Assembly: GCA_015146655.1 (NCBI GenBank) | Contig: VKHL01000183.1 | Span: 1 to 50,614, forward strand | Length of the DNA stretch: 50,614 bases | Reading direction: 5' to 3' | DNA from: Ochromonas danica | Taxonomy: Eukaryota; Sar; Chrysophyceae; Chromulinales; Chromulinaceae | Part shown: positions 32,710 through 44,041 of the stretch, piece by piece | Layout: the number at the start of each line of letters is the position of its first letter | How positions within the stretch are numbered: the first letter of the stretch is position 1 | Made by a program: the position numbers and the translations under genes | Notes under the pieces: generated by a model | Database searches by the model: none | Told to the model about the DNA's origin: nothing | Seen by the model: the letters and a program-made list of their open reading frames with translations, nothing else

Positions 32710-33285
32710 TCAGGTGGAGGCCTTCTTGAGCTGGTACCAGCTGGTCTCGGCCTTCTTCTTGAGCTTGAGGAGGAACTTGTCGGCCTTCTTGAGGTAAGAG
32801 CAGCCTTCGATCTCAGCGAACAAGGGGCCGATCGAGAGCGCGTAGGGCTTCTCCTCGCTGGTGAACTTGAAGGTGAAAGACGTCTCATCCGACTCCTACC
32901 ACAACACAAACACACCACATAGTACACACACACACAGTGAGTGAGTTAATGGGCAGTGAGTTAGACTTCTCGTGAGCTCCCTCACCAATGAGATAGAAGA
33001 GTCCTCGATCTCCGAGGCGTTGTTGAACTCAATGTAGATCTTGATGTACTTGGTCTCGTCCACCCAGGAGTAGGAGTCCAGCGCAGAGACGATGACCTTG
33101 CCAGAGTCCTTGGGCAGCGGGGAGGTGCCCAGCAGGCGAGGCTCTTCTTTTCCATCCCATTGTGGGCCATCAATCTTCTTGCCGTGGGCGTAATAGTAGG
33201 AATTCGATCCCTTCCGACTGATATTCTCCTCCAAGGCTGAGGAAGGCTTGGTACCGTCTTGAAGCGTCTCTTCACTGTCAGACAT
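32710..33285 (-). CDS. CS-domain protein, CacyBP-like
   Basis: Two exons: 33285-32986 and 32895-32710, joined in phase 0, giving 162 codons (161 residues). Residues about 68-150 form a CS (p23/CHORD-SGT1-like) beta-sandwich: SYSWVDETKYIKIYIEFN, then TSFTFKFTSEEKPYALSIGPL and a LLKLKKKAETSW ending. This resembles the central CS domain of calcyclin-binding protein/Siah-interacting protein, a cochaperone-type adaptor in ubiquitination. The N-terminal 65 residues are polar and unrelated to the CacyBP dimerisation helix, and the SGS-type tail of CacyBP is absent. Other CS proteins (p23-like) are possible. Confidence 0.7.
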
Positions 33286-33658
33286 CTTCTAAATACTCAA
33301 AGTAGAGAATAGGAAATCACAAGAAGAGGTAACACAGGCAGGGGGTGGGGGGAGAGAGGTGAGGGGTGAGGAGGGGCAGTGGGAATGTCTTCTGCCCGAT
33401 GCTGTCCTGATCACCAAGTTCTCGAACTTGAGTGACAGCACCGCCAGGACTCCAGAAAACCAGATTCTAGAATTTATTATTAGCCCCACGCAACCGTTGC
33501 AGGCGGTTGCAGTTCCGGAGTTCAGTTAGAGTTCAGTTCAGAAGCGGAAGAACTCTTCTTTTGCGCAAATCTTCCCAACCTTGGAAACTGAAAAAGTCTC
33601 CTTCCTTGAACTTCGTTGAGTAAGCCACTAGTCCCTCCACTGCCCCGCTTGGCCTCTC
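33286..33658. promoter_or_regulatory. Divergent promoter region holding the left copy of a 77-bp repeat
   Basis: About 370 bases between the starts of the CS-domain and zinc-finger genes. The repeat at 33455-33531 takes up its middle. The rest is GA-rich near 33340-33375 and holds no gene. Confidence 0.5.
33455..33531 (+). repeat. 77-bp inverted repeat, left copy
   Basis: Identical over 77 bases to the reverse complement of 50538-50614. It contains an internal hairpin, GCAACCG-TTGCAGG-CGGTTGC (about 33490-33510). Similarity stops sharply at 33531; the other boundary is unknown because the partner copy runs off the window. Confidence 0.92.
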
Positions 33659-35224
33659 ATGGGCTCCTCTGCCTCGACATTATCGAAAGACCAGAGCATC
33701 GACCTCACCAAAGATCTGCGAGAACACTACGAGCGCTACAAGAGTCAAGGTCTCAGTGATGCAGACATTCATCAGAAACTAATAGCTGATTATGATAAGA
33801 AGGTGGGGCAAATTCATACTCCCACCTCGAAGGCGAAGGCTGAGGCCGGCGCTCATCAACTGGGCAAGAACCCCTCGAAAAGTGGTTTGAGCTCAAGAAG
33901 AATCCCTCTGGGTGAAGGTGCTAGTGGAAAGCACGCGAGAGTGGGAACTGCTGGCGGTCCGGGAGGGGGAGGGACCAGCAAGACCCCCACTCGTCGCAGA
34001 TCCTTCGACACCAACGCTGCCAATCGCAAACCAGTTCCTCCTCCTGTTGTTGACGCGACAGTCAAAGCTACTCCCAACTCCTCTGCGAAGGTGGGCAACT
34101 CAGAGAGTACTGAAAATACGGTTAAATCTGCACAGAGTGTGCAGGCAATCGCTGGTGAGCATCCCCCACTCTCCGGCGTGGCGTCTGACGCTGCATTGCA
34201 ATCTGCGCAAATCGTGGTGGACAGCTGGGACAGCGTTACCACTCAACCCTTTTGCAACCTCTGTCAAATGGCATTTAAATCTGAAGCTTTCTTACAAAGA
34301 CATGTCAAATTCAGTGATCTGCATATTCAGAATGTGAAGAAGCAGCAACAAGCTAATAACGAGGGTGTAGCCGCCGCGGAAGTGGTAGTGGCACCTGCTC
34401 CGACCGTATCCACGCCACTGTTAGTAACACCACAAGATCCTAAACCAAAGGAGAATCCTTTGCAAGATGGGTTGTTAGTTGCAGTGGCCAACCAAATCGA
34501 AGGGCTTCATTTCAAAATGCTCTATACTGGCTCGAAATTCTTTTGGCGTACGCAAGACAATGTTGATTTGCATTTCTTTCATCATATTTTACCAGATGTT
34601 ATCGAAATCGTAAGCTACGATTGTGTCAGAGGAAAGGAAATGAATCGCATTTATTTGGATTATGGTTGCGTTTGGGACAATGCTCGCCATAATTATCATA
34701 AGAATACCCGTGATGCCAATCCTATCGTGGAAGAAGAGAGCAAGCGACAGATATTAACCACCTATATCTTGCAACGCTTGCAATTATCTACCATAAGTAA
34801 TCAGATTGCTGCTATAACTGATCATGACACTCCCGTGGGCTCCACTGGTATGTGCTTTGCTAAACTCAGTGGAGATGAAAAAGATCGCTCCCCTGTGTTA
34901 GAGAAGCCTCCAATAGTACTTGTGCCTGTTGTAGTTACGAGACGAAGAAGAACCAATGCAGAAGAGATTGAAGCGACCATATCCTCATTGGCAGACGATC
35001 GAAAAGCCTTGTCAGAAGCAACAGGGATGGCTGAGAGAATCGCTAACCTTGTTTATAGCTCCGCCAACCAAATCGCTTCGAAGAAATGGTGGACAGATTT
35101 TAATCGACCGCGCAAGCTTTGGGTCTGGGCCATCCGAAGAGTTATTCGTCAGAAACTCGTGGCTGAGACCAAGAAGATTCTTCTGGCTCGTGCTGCCGCG
35201 AAGGAGAAAGAAGGATTGAAGTAG
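33659..35224 (+). CDS. C2H2 zinc-finger protein with putative N-myristoylation site
   Basis: A single-exon gene of 521 residues. The N-terminus MGSSASTLSK fits an N-myristoylation signal (Gly2, Ser6), suggesting membrane association. The first 150 residues are basic and disordered. A single C2H2 finger lies at C199, C202, H215 and H222 (CNLCQMAF--LQRHVKFSDLH), spaced like U1/matrin-type fingers. The second half is a conserved-looking mixed region (FHHILPDVIEIVSYDCVRGKE) followed by a helical, basic C-terminus (RKLWVWAIRRVIRQK). I do not recognise the family. It is divergent from the CS-domain gene. Confidence 0.75.
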   Translation: MGSSASTLSKDQSIDLTKDLREHYERYKSQGLSDADIHQKLIADYDKKVGQIHTPTSKAKAEAGAHQLGKNPSKSGLSSRRIPLGEGASGKHARVGTAGGPGGGGTSKTPTRRRSFDTNAANRKPVPPPVVDATVKATPNSSAKVGNSESTENTVKSAQSVQAIAGEHPPLSGVASDAALQSAQIVVDSWDSVTTQPFCNLCQMAFKSEAFLQRHVKFSDLHIQNVKKQQQANNEGVAAAEVVVAPAPTVSTPLLVTPQDPKPKENPLQDGLLVAVANQIEGLHFKMLYTGSKFFWRTQDNVDLHFFHHILPDVIEIVSYDCVRGKEMNRIYLDYGCVWDNARHNYHKNTRDANPIVEEESKRQILTTYILQRLQLSTISNQIAAITDHDTPVGSTGMCFAKLSGDEKDRSPVLEKPPIVLVPVVVTRRRRTNAEEIEATISSLADDRKALSEATGMAERIANLVYSSANQIASKKWWTDFNRPRKLWVWAIRRVIRQKLVAETKKILLARAAAKEKEGLK

Positions 35225-35452
35225 CTCTGCTCTCGTTCCATTTCGTTTTATGGTTTTCCGCACTTCTGAGCATTATTAAAGTTTGGAGCTGTATTGACAA
35301 GTTATTATTTACATTCATTTCACAATAGTTTGGGCAGACGATATATTTATTTGGGCTTCATTGTGTTTCAATACTAAGTTGTGTGCCGAGGCCTTAGGAA
35401 GTAGTTCTCTATAATGATAAGTAATCCTGATTATCATTCGATTGGCCGTAAT

Positions 35453-36726
35453 TCAGTCATCCAACAAAGCCTGAACCATCTCAGATGGCCAGCCCAAGGC
35501 CTCGGCCTTCTCTTCCAGTCTCTCCAGCACGTGCAGCCTTGAGATGACGGGCACAACGACTTCCGACAGCTCCGGCTCCAGTTGAAGCGCGACCTCGTAG
35601 TATTCGATGGCGCTGCGCAGCTTTTGCGATTCAGCCAGAGCGTCACCTGCTCTTCTCCAAGCCTGGCCATCAATCATCAATCATATTATTAACCGCAACA
35701 CATAATGATAGAGAGGCAGGTGGTCAGAAGGAGAACGAGTACTGTATTCTACCTGAGCAAAGCCTGGCAGCAGCACTGTGGCTGTGAGCAGGTCCTGCAG
35801 CGCCCTTAGCAATGCATTCTCATACAAGCTCCAAGTCAAAATCATCTTTCCAAGTAGATCGTTAATTGTCGTGGGGATTGAACCTTCTCGAGGTTCCGGC
35901 CACATCGCCTTCCCTTCTGCCCATCGAGGCGACTGGTCGAGTTGCTGGTACAGACCATTCACACGTTGCAACAGCTCCAAAACAACATGTTGATTAGACG
36001 ACGAGGTAGACAGCATCTCCAGCACTTTGACCAACATCTCATAGGAAGGCAGTATGACTTGCGCCACGTTGGCGATGTCCTTGTAGCGCAAGCGACAGGC
36101 ATAGGCGCGCTGCAACAATGCCGTGCCGCGCATGACTAGCAAGACCCCCTCCTGCTCCTTATCTCCCAAAGACAGCGCCTTGTCATAGCACTCGATGGCT
36201 TGATCCACTTCTCCACTGCGCAAGTAGATGTTCCCTTCATCTGCTCGTCAGCCCCACACAGTCAGCATGTGGGCAGTCACATTACACACGAGGTGAAGAG
36301 AGACTTACAGTTCAGCCTCAAGACATCCGCAGAGGTCATGTTGATGTCAATGTGTAGCGTAGACTGCAGCAACTCCACGACCTTCTCCACTGATCGCACC
36401 ATCGTGGCCTCGACGAATCCGCCCTGCGGGGTCAGCACGCGCACGTTGGGGCCCTTGTTGCACCTACCCAGACAATTCACAGCGACGACAGGGATGGTGG
36501 ATGGCGTCAGAAAGGTGAAAGTGGCCATGGTCGCATCGCTGCCCTTGTCTCGACAGTACTTGTTCGTGCAGACGAAAACCTGGCCATGTCCGCCACCCAC
36601 AGCGCTGGGCTGGGAGTCTGTAGAAGACATCCGCCACAAGCGACCAGGGAATAGACTAGACTTAGAGAACTCATAGGAAGAAGACAGCACACAAAGCAAA
36701 GCGAACAGCCATAGAGAAGTAGACAT
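35453..36726 (-). CDS. Thioredoxin-like [2Fe-2S] ferredoxin fused to TPR domain
   Basis: Three exons: 36726-36309, 36240-35753 and 35662-35453, summing to 372 codons (371 residues). The N-terminus (MSTSLWLFALLCVLSSS) is a signal peptide, and a Ser/Phe-rich stretch after it could make a plastid transit region. Residues about 48-130 form a thioredoxin-like ferredoxin with Cys at 53, 58, 85 and 89 (VFVCTNKYC; VNCLGRCNKGPNV), the expected cluster ligands. From about 140 on come helical TPR-type repeats (GNIYLRSGEVDQAIECYDKAL; GDALAESQKLRSAIEYYEVAL). A plastid electron-transfer or scaffold role is likely, partner unknown. The gene is convergent with the zinc-finger gene. Confidence 0.8.
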
Positions 36727-36834
36727 AGTTCAATTCCATACCAATCTCCCCTCCCTGTTAACAACAATTTGGGTTTTCTATTGGATCAAATTTCTAGACT
36801 AATCACCAAACAAGCTACTTCATTGTAGCAATCT

Positions 36835-36907
36835 GGGCGACTAGCTCAATTGGTAGAGCGTACGCTTAGCATGCGTGAGGTATGGGGATCGAAGCCCCAG
36901 TTGTCCA
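36835..36907 (+). tRNA. tRNA-Ala (anticodon AGC)
   Basis: The sequence folds into a full cloverleaf of 73 bases. The acceptor stem GGGCGAC pairs with GTTGTCC and includes the G3:U70 pair that identifies alanine tRNAs. The anticodon loop TTAGCAT gives AGC at 36868-36870. The T arm is TGGGG-ATCGAAG-CCCCA; A54 is also known in other eukaryotic tRNA-Ala. There is no intron, and CCA is not encoded. A TTTT tract at 36912-36915 is a likely RNA polymerase III terminator. Confidence 0.97.
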
Positions 36908-37231
36908 ACCCTTTTCCCGGCCAGTCTTTAACTGTTTTACTGGGCAATGATTTGGTTGCATTGCATATAGAGCAGATTGTTCAATGGGAGCTCAGTCCTT
37001 CTTGCACTGTTACTTCAACGGGACTACAGCTGCTCTGCTGCTGCATAAAACCTCGTTCGTTCATCATTTGAAGTATTACTGTATATAGTGGTGGTATGCA
37101 CTTCAACTGCTCAAGCCTTGCATCAGAGTTAGTGTCAATAGGACAACGACTGGAATCATACTTTGCGAATCCAACCATCACATGAATTTAAGAAACAACC
37201 AGAAGACTAACACACACACACACAACATAGA
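36908..37231. other. Intergenic region
   Basis: About 320 bases between the tRNA and the 3' end of the SPINDLY-like gene. Apart from the Pol III stop and a (CA)n run at about 37212-37224 nothing stands out. Confidence 0.55.
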
Positions 37232-40200
37232 TCATTTCATTTCTACTTCTAATTTTCCATCACCCTCACTGTGGAGAGGAGCTGGGAGGAGGTTGGCCAG
37301 GCTGTCTGTGAGGTAAACGTTGCTCACCTCTCCCCCCACTGCCTGATCGTGCGAATAGAACAAACTGCCATCCCTCCAGAATGCTTCCGTCTCATACTCA
37401 AAGCTCTGCATGAGCAGTGCTGGGTTGGTGACATTGTATCCCGCTTCTACTAAAATACGTGCCAGACGATTGTCACAGCGTGGCACTCCCAGGAAGAAGT
37501 CAGTCCTCTGCACCACTTCCTCAGCCATGGGCGGGTGGAAGATCCAGGTGTCTTGACTGTCCGTGCGGAAGGAGAACGTCGAGTCGCTCTCATAGGCTTC
37601 ATCCTCCAGCCGCGCGATCTTCTTCCACTTCAAGAGCGCCAACACCGTCTTCTTGGGCAGCGAGAGCTTGCGGAGCAGTCTGGTAGCGTCCTCTGCGATG
37701 TGAATGTCCGCATTAGCTAATACACATAGAGAAAACAAGATGAGCAGGCGCAGAGCAAATCACACTATCATCAGTCATCCCTCACCAATCATCACCAATT
37801 TCCCCTGAAGGTATTCATTGGCGAAGCGGAAAGCTTGTTTGAAGGTTAGTCTTTCCTTAATGACGTGCTGATGAACTTTCTTCTCGACTGCAGGGCCAAA
37901 GGAAGTCAAGTCGTAGAGCTCTTCTGTCAAGAGGTAGATGGCGGAGATGTTGTCGTTGGCGAGATTCTTGCGCAAGACGAGGTCGACCAGTCCTTGGCGA
38001 TCTCTCCCTTGGCACTTGAAGTACTGCACTACCAAGACCAATTCATGACCCTGTTCGTGACTGCTGGCGACTTGCTTCCAGTAAGGGCGATTGATCCATT
38101 GGATGAAATTGAAGACGTCAAGCGAGACGTCAGAGCTAATCTGTGCGATTTTGCGGTCCATCGCGTGGCCGCGGGCAGACGAGGCTTGAGTCACGGCGGC
38201 CAAGACAATGTTGAGCAGATGATCTCCTCGCTCCTGTGCGTGCCTTATAACCTTGATCAGTTCCGCCTCGCTCTTTCCCTGTTGACGCCCAAGGCTGAAG
38301 GGCCAGAGACCTCGCGTTTGCAGGATGTCTTGCAAGACGATCACACTCTGCATGCTGTGCGCGGACCATTCTATCGTGGACAGCCAAGTGATGAAGATCA
38401 AGAACTTGTAGTAATTATGAACAGATTGCTTCACGAAGGCAGGATTAATGCGCCCCAATCCCAGCAAACTGGACCACATCACCAGGCAATCTTCCGCTGA
38501 GCCATATCTCTTCAAGGCAGAGAATAGATTGATCTCCACGGAGGGGAGACTGATTCCCGGGAAATACACACTTCTTCTCTTCTTGTGGGCACCAGTGCGT
38601 TTGCTCAATCGCTGCACCAATGTTGGCAATTGGAAGCGTTGTTGAACTTCAGGCTCGAGCGTGTCAAGTAGCGAAGTATTGTAGCGAGTGCGCAGCTTGT
38701 CTTCGTAGGCCAAGATGGCGCTTTGAATGCAAATAGGGCCGAAAACGGTCTTATCCTCCTGATACAAGCTTGCTATAGCAAGGCAGGTATAGGCCATGGA
38801 GTCTTCCACCTCATAGATGTTCACAACAGAGCAGTAACGATAGGCTTCATCGTATCGCCCCAACTGCACTGCAGTAAACCCGAGCTCCAGAAGGACTAGC
38901 GCAGTCGTCATGCGGTCTGAGGTATTCTCTGATTGCAGGATGCGGACGACGCTCTGTCCTTCTCGCAAGGCACTTTCATAGTCTTCGTCAGCCAGGAAAG
39001 CGTGGAAGTTAGGCAGCAATGCTTCCGCACTGGAGGCAGACATCTTGTGCTTCATAGACCTTCTGGCACTGTAGGCAACCATCTCTTCCACCAGGACGGA
39101 GTAGTTGAGAGCAGAGAATTGGATATCCTGTGCACTGTCTGCTGGCCCAGTCTCTCCCTGGACTGTCTGTTGCTGACCAATGTGACGGTCAACTATGTGA
39201 AGCAGATGATTGCCTGGCTCGTACCCTCTGCCCTCCATTTCCTTTCTCGCCTGGATATCAATTAAGACATCTTCATGGATGGCTCGGCAGTACTTGCTGT
39301 AATCTCCTTCATCCCAGACACTCTTCCAGCTATGGTTCGCACTGTATTCATCGGGGTGATAGATGGAGCTGCAATAATCCTTCCAAAAGGCAAATAGACG
39401 AGGCCAAGGCAAGGAGCGATTGCCTCGTTGAACCTCTTGATTCCAGCCCTGCAGCCCATAGTATCCTGCAATAGGATCTTCACTGTTATCCTTATCTCCG
39501 TTCACATGATGGCGAAGTCGACGATTTACATGGTTTCGGTAATACAGCTGAGCCAATAAATGCCGCTCATCTTCTAGAATAGGGAAACTGCTCTCTTCTA
39601 GATGCCAATTGCCATCAATGTGGTTAGGCAAGTGAAATCTTGTCTCCGCGATGCGGCGCTTGTAGGCCTCATCGAAGCGTTGACTATTCTCTTCTCTGAG
39701 AGAAGTGCGCTCCAATTCCATGGTTTTGTTAATGGGATGATGATTCCATTGCATTAGCTCGCAGTAGTCCAGGAATTCCTCGTATGTCATAACAGTTCCT
39801 CTCAAGGAACTCTCACTCTCAATCTCACTGTTACTGCTTGGGCCATTTGATGCTGTGGACTGCCTGCTTCCAACATTCAGATTCATGTTATGGTGGAGAT
39901 GCGCAGAATAGGCACTTGTGAGATATTGCTTGCTATTTGTAAAGCCCAACAGACGCTGCAAGAAGCGAGTCCAAGTGTACGGCACGAACATGTCCTCCCA
40001 GAGCAGATCCTCGCTCTTGACCAGCTTGTCCACCATGGAGGCATAGAACACTTTGTCATAGTACAGGCGCAAGGCGATATCGAGATAGTCAACAATATTG
40101 ACAGCCACCAACTCCGGAATATTCATCGTGCGATAGAAAGCATAGCCCATGCGTCCGCGCAGGTATTCTGTGGGCAAGGTGATGTAGGGCTTCTTCAAGA

Positions 40201-42641
40201 TAATCGCATCAGCTGATGTGCGAGACCCATCAAACGGAAAGGGATGGATAATCACGTCTGAAATTCGAATCAGATTATAGAAATGCTCGCTGGATACTCT
40301 GGGGATGACGTGAAAGCGATGCTGATACGCTGGATGGAGTTGGTTGCGGATGCGCTCCTCGTAGACTTTCGTCCAATACTCCCTCCTCCCGCCCGTCAGA
40401 ATGATGTGGACATGATCAGGTGTGGCGTAAAGTATCTGCACGAGAATCAAATCAAAGAGTGGGACAATCTTGAAGACACTTTGCGGCATAAAGTAGACGA
40501 AGGCGTTGCTGTCCTCAATTCCGATGAAATCTGCTTTGCGGAAGGTGCGGATGGATCCGATGAGTTGAGTGAGGTTCACTTCCTGCAGAACCACCTCAGG
40601 AGGCATATGTCGATAGTAATGAATGCCTTGGCCTTCTAAATGGACCACTTGCTCTGCGTAGGCATGATGAGCGCCTGTGTGGAGACGAGTTCGAAATGGT
40701 GACTCCATGGCATCAGCAGAAATGAAGTAGTCCACCATATCACCATTTCCTGTGGTAACAGGATTCCCCCAGAAGGCGAGTTGAATGGGTGCAAAGCGAG
40801 AGTGGCTGAGGAAATGATTGATGGGCTCGCCCAGGACGTCAGCGAAGACCAGCACATCCAAAACCAAACTTTGCAGCTTGCGCACAGCGTCCTCATGCAC
40901 TAGACCAATCTCAACGACTTCATCACATATCTTGTAGAAGACAGGAGAAACAGGCTTGCTGTCTGATCGAGCCACACACAAACAGACGATTTCGAACTGG
41001 AATCTTGGCAAATGGGTTATAACTCCATCCAGCAAGAGGCCGTGAGGCTCAAAGATCCCGAAGAACTTGGAGATGAAGCCAATTCGTTTTCTCTGATGAA
41101 AGAAGCCCACAACAGAGAGAGAAGGTGCACCACTTTCTTTGACTGGCGGGGACATGATCTCTGAGAGACTTCTGCTTTCATGGCGAAGAAAGTGTTGGAG
41201 GGAGTTGTTTGCTAATAAACGAGGAGCAACGTGACCCACAGACGCAATCAACAACTCATAGATGCGACTAATTATTCGCTGCAAGTGATAGTCATTGATG
41301 CCACGGAATTGAATGTAGAAGTGGATGCGATCCAAATTGGACAACAGTGGGATCTTGGCGATGGCTTTGCCAGCTTGCAAGTCACTCAACAGCTCTTCCA
41401 GCACACGAGATGCATTGCGATATAGATAAAGCCTTTCACTCAAGGCACTGTCCCAAGAAAGAGCCACAGGAGAAGTCATCAACACTTTCCGCAGCTTCAA
41501 CACTGCGACTTGTTCTCGCGGATGGTGCAGAGTCGGTCTGCTCAGAATGGCCTCTATTGCACGAGACACATAGGATCGAGCAAGGTCCAGCTTGCCGTCA
41601 TCTTGGTAATACCCCGCGAGGTTGCCGAGGGCGTGCACTAGATGAGGGTCGATCTCCAGAGCCGCTTGCAGCCAGAGCACTTCCTCCGCTTGGCGGCCTA
41701 TCGAGCCTAGCAATGCACCGAAGTTATTCCGAAGACCAGCATCACCTGGTAAGTTAGGAGCGGCTATTTCATAATAGTGAAGCGCTTCTTTCACTTTCCC
41801 CAAGCCTTGATAGGCCGCGGCCAGGTTAGCGTGGATGACAAAGTGATGAGGATTCAGTTCCAGCGCATGCAGATAATTGCTCACAGCTTCATCGAGTCGA
41901 TTCTGATGATGCACTGCCATGCCCAGCAAGTAGCGCATGGAGTATTCCTGGGGGAAGAGCTGCACGGCTTGCCTGGCCAAACTCTCTCCTACAGAAAACT
42001 GACCTCGCCCTATTTCAAGCTCTATCAGCAGCTTCCAAATGCGCTGATAACTTGCATCGTGCTGCAAAACCTTGTGGCAATAGTCGATCGCGGTCTCTGA
42101 GTGCTCCGCCCAATTGGCCTCCACAATGGCGAGGTTGGCGTAGAAGAGGGTCGTGTCCCGCGAAGGCAGGAAGAGATCGAGGCGTTGTAGTTCCTGTCCC
42201 AAGGAGCGAGCCTTCTCAATCTGACCCATGGAGCGCAGGGCCTCGAGATAGTTGGCCACCACAGAGATGCTGTTGTAGCCAGACAGGCGGAAGTACTCCT
42301 CGAAGTGGTGGAGGGCAGCCTCGCCATTGTTCTCGAACTTGAGCAAGAGAGCAGCTATGGAGAGGTAGTAAGAGACACACGAGGGACTAAGGTGAGCACA
42401 CACAAAGACTGCCCATAGAGGGACTAACAGGCTTACCGAGCAGTTGTCGACCTTCAGCATGCTGCGGATGCTGCGCCACCGCCTCCTTGGCCAACTCTAG
42501 ACTCTTTCGATCGTTCCTGTTGGCCAAATCAGCGGCTTGGAAGAGCACCTCGAGCAGAGTGTCATCATGTAGTGACAGGACAGCCTCTGCTTTAATTGAG
42601 ACAAACAGCAGAACAAACAAGAGCAACACAATCCACCCCAT
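37232..42641 (-). CDS. Large SPINDLY/OGT-like (GT41) TPR glycosyltransferase with signal peptide
   Basis: Three exons: 42641-42437, 42354-37786 and 37716-37232, joined in phase 1 twice, giving 1753 codons (1752 residues). GT41 enzymes add GlcNAc or fucose to Ser/Thr. Residues 1-19 (MGWIVLLLFVLLFVSIKAEA) form a clear signal peptide. TPR repeats span about 35-330 (SNYLHALELNPHHFVIHANLAAAYQGLGKVKEALHYYE in parts). The catalytic region runs from about 490 to 870, with RIGFISKFFG, IQLAFWGNP--G--DYFISAD and HPFPFDGSRTSADA (about residue 774). A long region of unknown type with further helical repeats follows. Near 1670 lies a VPRCDNRLARILVEAGYNVTNPALL block that I recall from other algal glycosyltransferase-like proteins. 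Cytosolic OGT/SPY is about 900-1050 residues and has no signal peptide. Confidence 0.85.
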
Positions 42642-43313
42642 CTGCTTCTCTTTCTACTAGTCAGTCGCTATGCTCTTCTTCTTCTCTGTGCTGAGCTCTT
42701 CTTCCTTGTCCTCTTCCCCTCACTGATCACTGACTGCTTTTGCTCTTCTCTCACTCGAAGGGCCACAGGGAAGGATCACAGCGTGACTGAGACAGACTGA
42801 AAGAGAACTGAAAAAGATTGAAAGAGAACTGAAACCATCGCCTGGCTTTTCTGGCCTCCCAGTTTGGAGATCTAGACATTTGGCAACTCTATGGGAAGTG
42901 CGGCAGTTAGCAAGTCCACTGTGTCTACAGCATTATATCCACTCCCACTCTGTACAACACACTGTAGACCATTAGATGAGAACATCTGGCAGTAGCGTAG
43001 AGGTGAACCACCTAGCGCTCTCGAGGAAAGAGCTTAGTCTACAGTATAACAACAAGTCACAATGAGATTAAGCCTCCTAGTCCCTCATGATGAATATCAT
43101 CTACGAGGCTGTGCAGTACACTGACACCAGACAACACTGACGACGAGGCACTGGTGGCAGACTCCTCTACACACTGTAATACTGTAGGGTGTCCAAGAGA
43201 GATGATTTGAAAGACCTAATCAAGTAATGAAATAAGCGATTTTCACTATTCCAGTCTACACACAATATGTACATTAACATGAGAGGAGAGAAGCATTGGT
43301 AGTCCCTCAGTCA
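42642..43313. other. Intergenic region
   Basis: About 670 bases between the SPINDLY-like start and the TMEM17-like stop. It contains two copies of TGAAAGAGAACTGAAA (42798-42813 and 42819-42834). No gene is supported. Confidence 0.55.
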
Positions 43314-43946
43314 TCAGTCAGCCTCGACCAACCGCATGAACTGAGACGTCTGACTTCGAATAATAGCTCGAATAGTCAAAGCTCCGAAGAAGCACTCGAT
43401 AATCTGTTAACAGACAGAGACTTCCATCACAGCCAGTATTCTCAAAGTAATCACTTCAACAAGCAATCAAAGCATACCAGGAAGATGAACATCAAGGAGC
43501 CCAGGATACGATCAGCAGGGAAGAACGAGGCCTGGAAGTACGCCAGGAAGGTGACGAGGGGCAGCTGTGGGAAGAACGTCATCAGCAGGAAGGTCGACAG
43601 CCGCGGCACCTGAAAAAAGTGTGTGTGGGGGAGGGGATTAGCGAGCAACGTCACCCCCCATACAGCAGCAGAATTCACTTACGCTCTCCATGAGGTTGCC
43701 AGAGTAACCAGAATAGGCACGCACTGGCTCCATGATGAACCAAATGCAGTAGACCACGATGGCTGTGTAGTACTCGTAGGACAGCGCCTTCTTCACAACC
43801 ACGTACCCCATGAGCACAGCGAAGAGCAAAGAGAAGAGCAGATTGTAGTGCAAGAGAATCTGCAGAGGGAGACTGGACAAGCGAGGCTTATGAGAAACCT
43901 TGTTCTCATTGTGAACGAAATCTATCAGATGATCACTTCGACGCAT
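43314..43946 (-). CDS. TMEM17/TMEM216-family ciliary transition-zone membrane protein
   Basis: Three exons: 43946-43683, 43609-43478 and 43403-43314, all joined in phase 0, giving 162 codons (161 residues). Four hydrophobic segments are visible. LSSLPLQILLHYN before the first helix, VRAYSGYSGNLMESVPRL between helices 2 and 3, and the FLLMTFFPQLPLVTFLAYF helix match the Transmemb_17 family. The C-terminal exon supplies FFGALTIRAIIRSQ, a typical ending. Members belong to the B9/MKS module that gates the ciliary base, so this gene argues for flagella. I cannot decide between TMEM17, TMEM216 and TMEM80. Confidence 0.85.
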
Positions 43947-44041
43947 CCTCCCATCAGCTATTTATATATTGTTTGATTTATTGTTTGATTTATTGATTTT
44001 ATTCCTTATTGGCAGAATGTTGTCGATGGATTCCATATCAG

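Noticed and set aside
33289-33489. 66-codon minus-strand frame overlapping the 77-bp repeat
   Set aside because: It lies between two divergent promoters, has no domain and is not in phase with a convincing splice into the CS-domain gene.
36875-36907. Apparent unusual A54 in the T-loop of the tRNA
   Set aside because: A54 is known in other eukaryotic tRNA-Ala genes, and all stems pair, so it does not suggest a pseudogene.
37865-38500. 211-codon plus-strand frame within the SPINDLY-like gene
   Set aside because: It is the complement of a long, well-supported coding exon and shows no recognisable domain.
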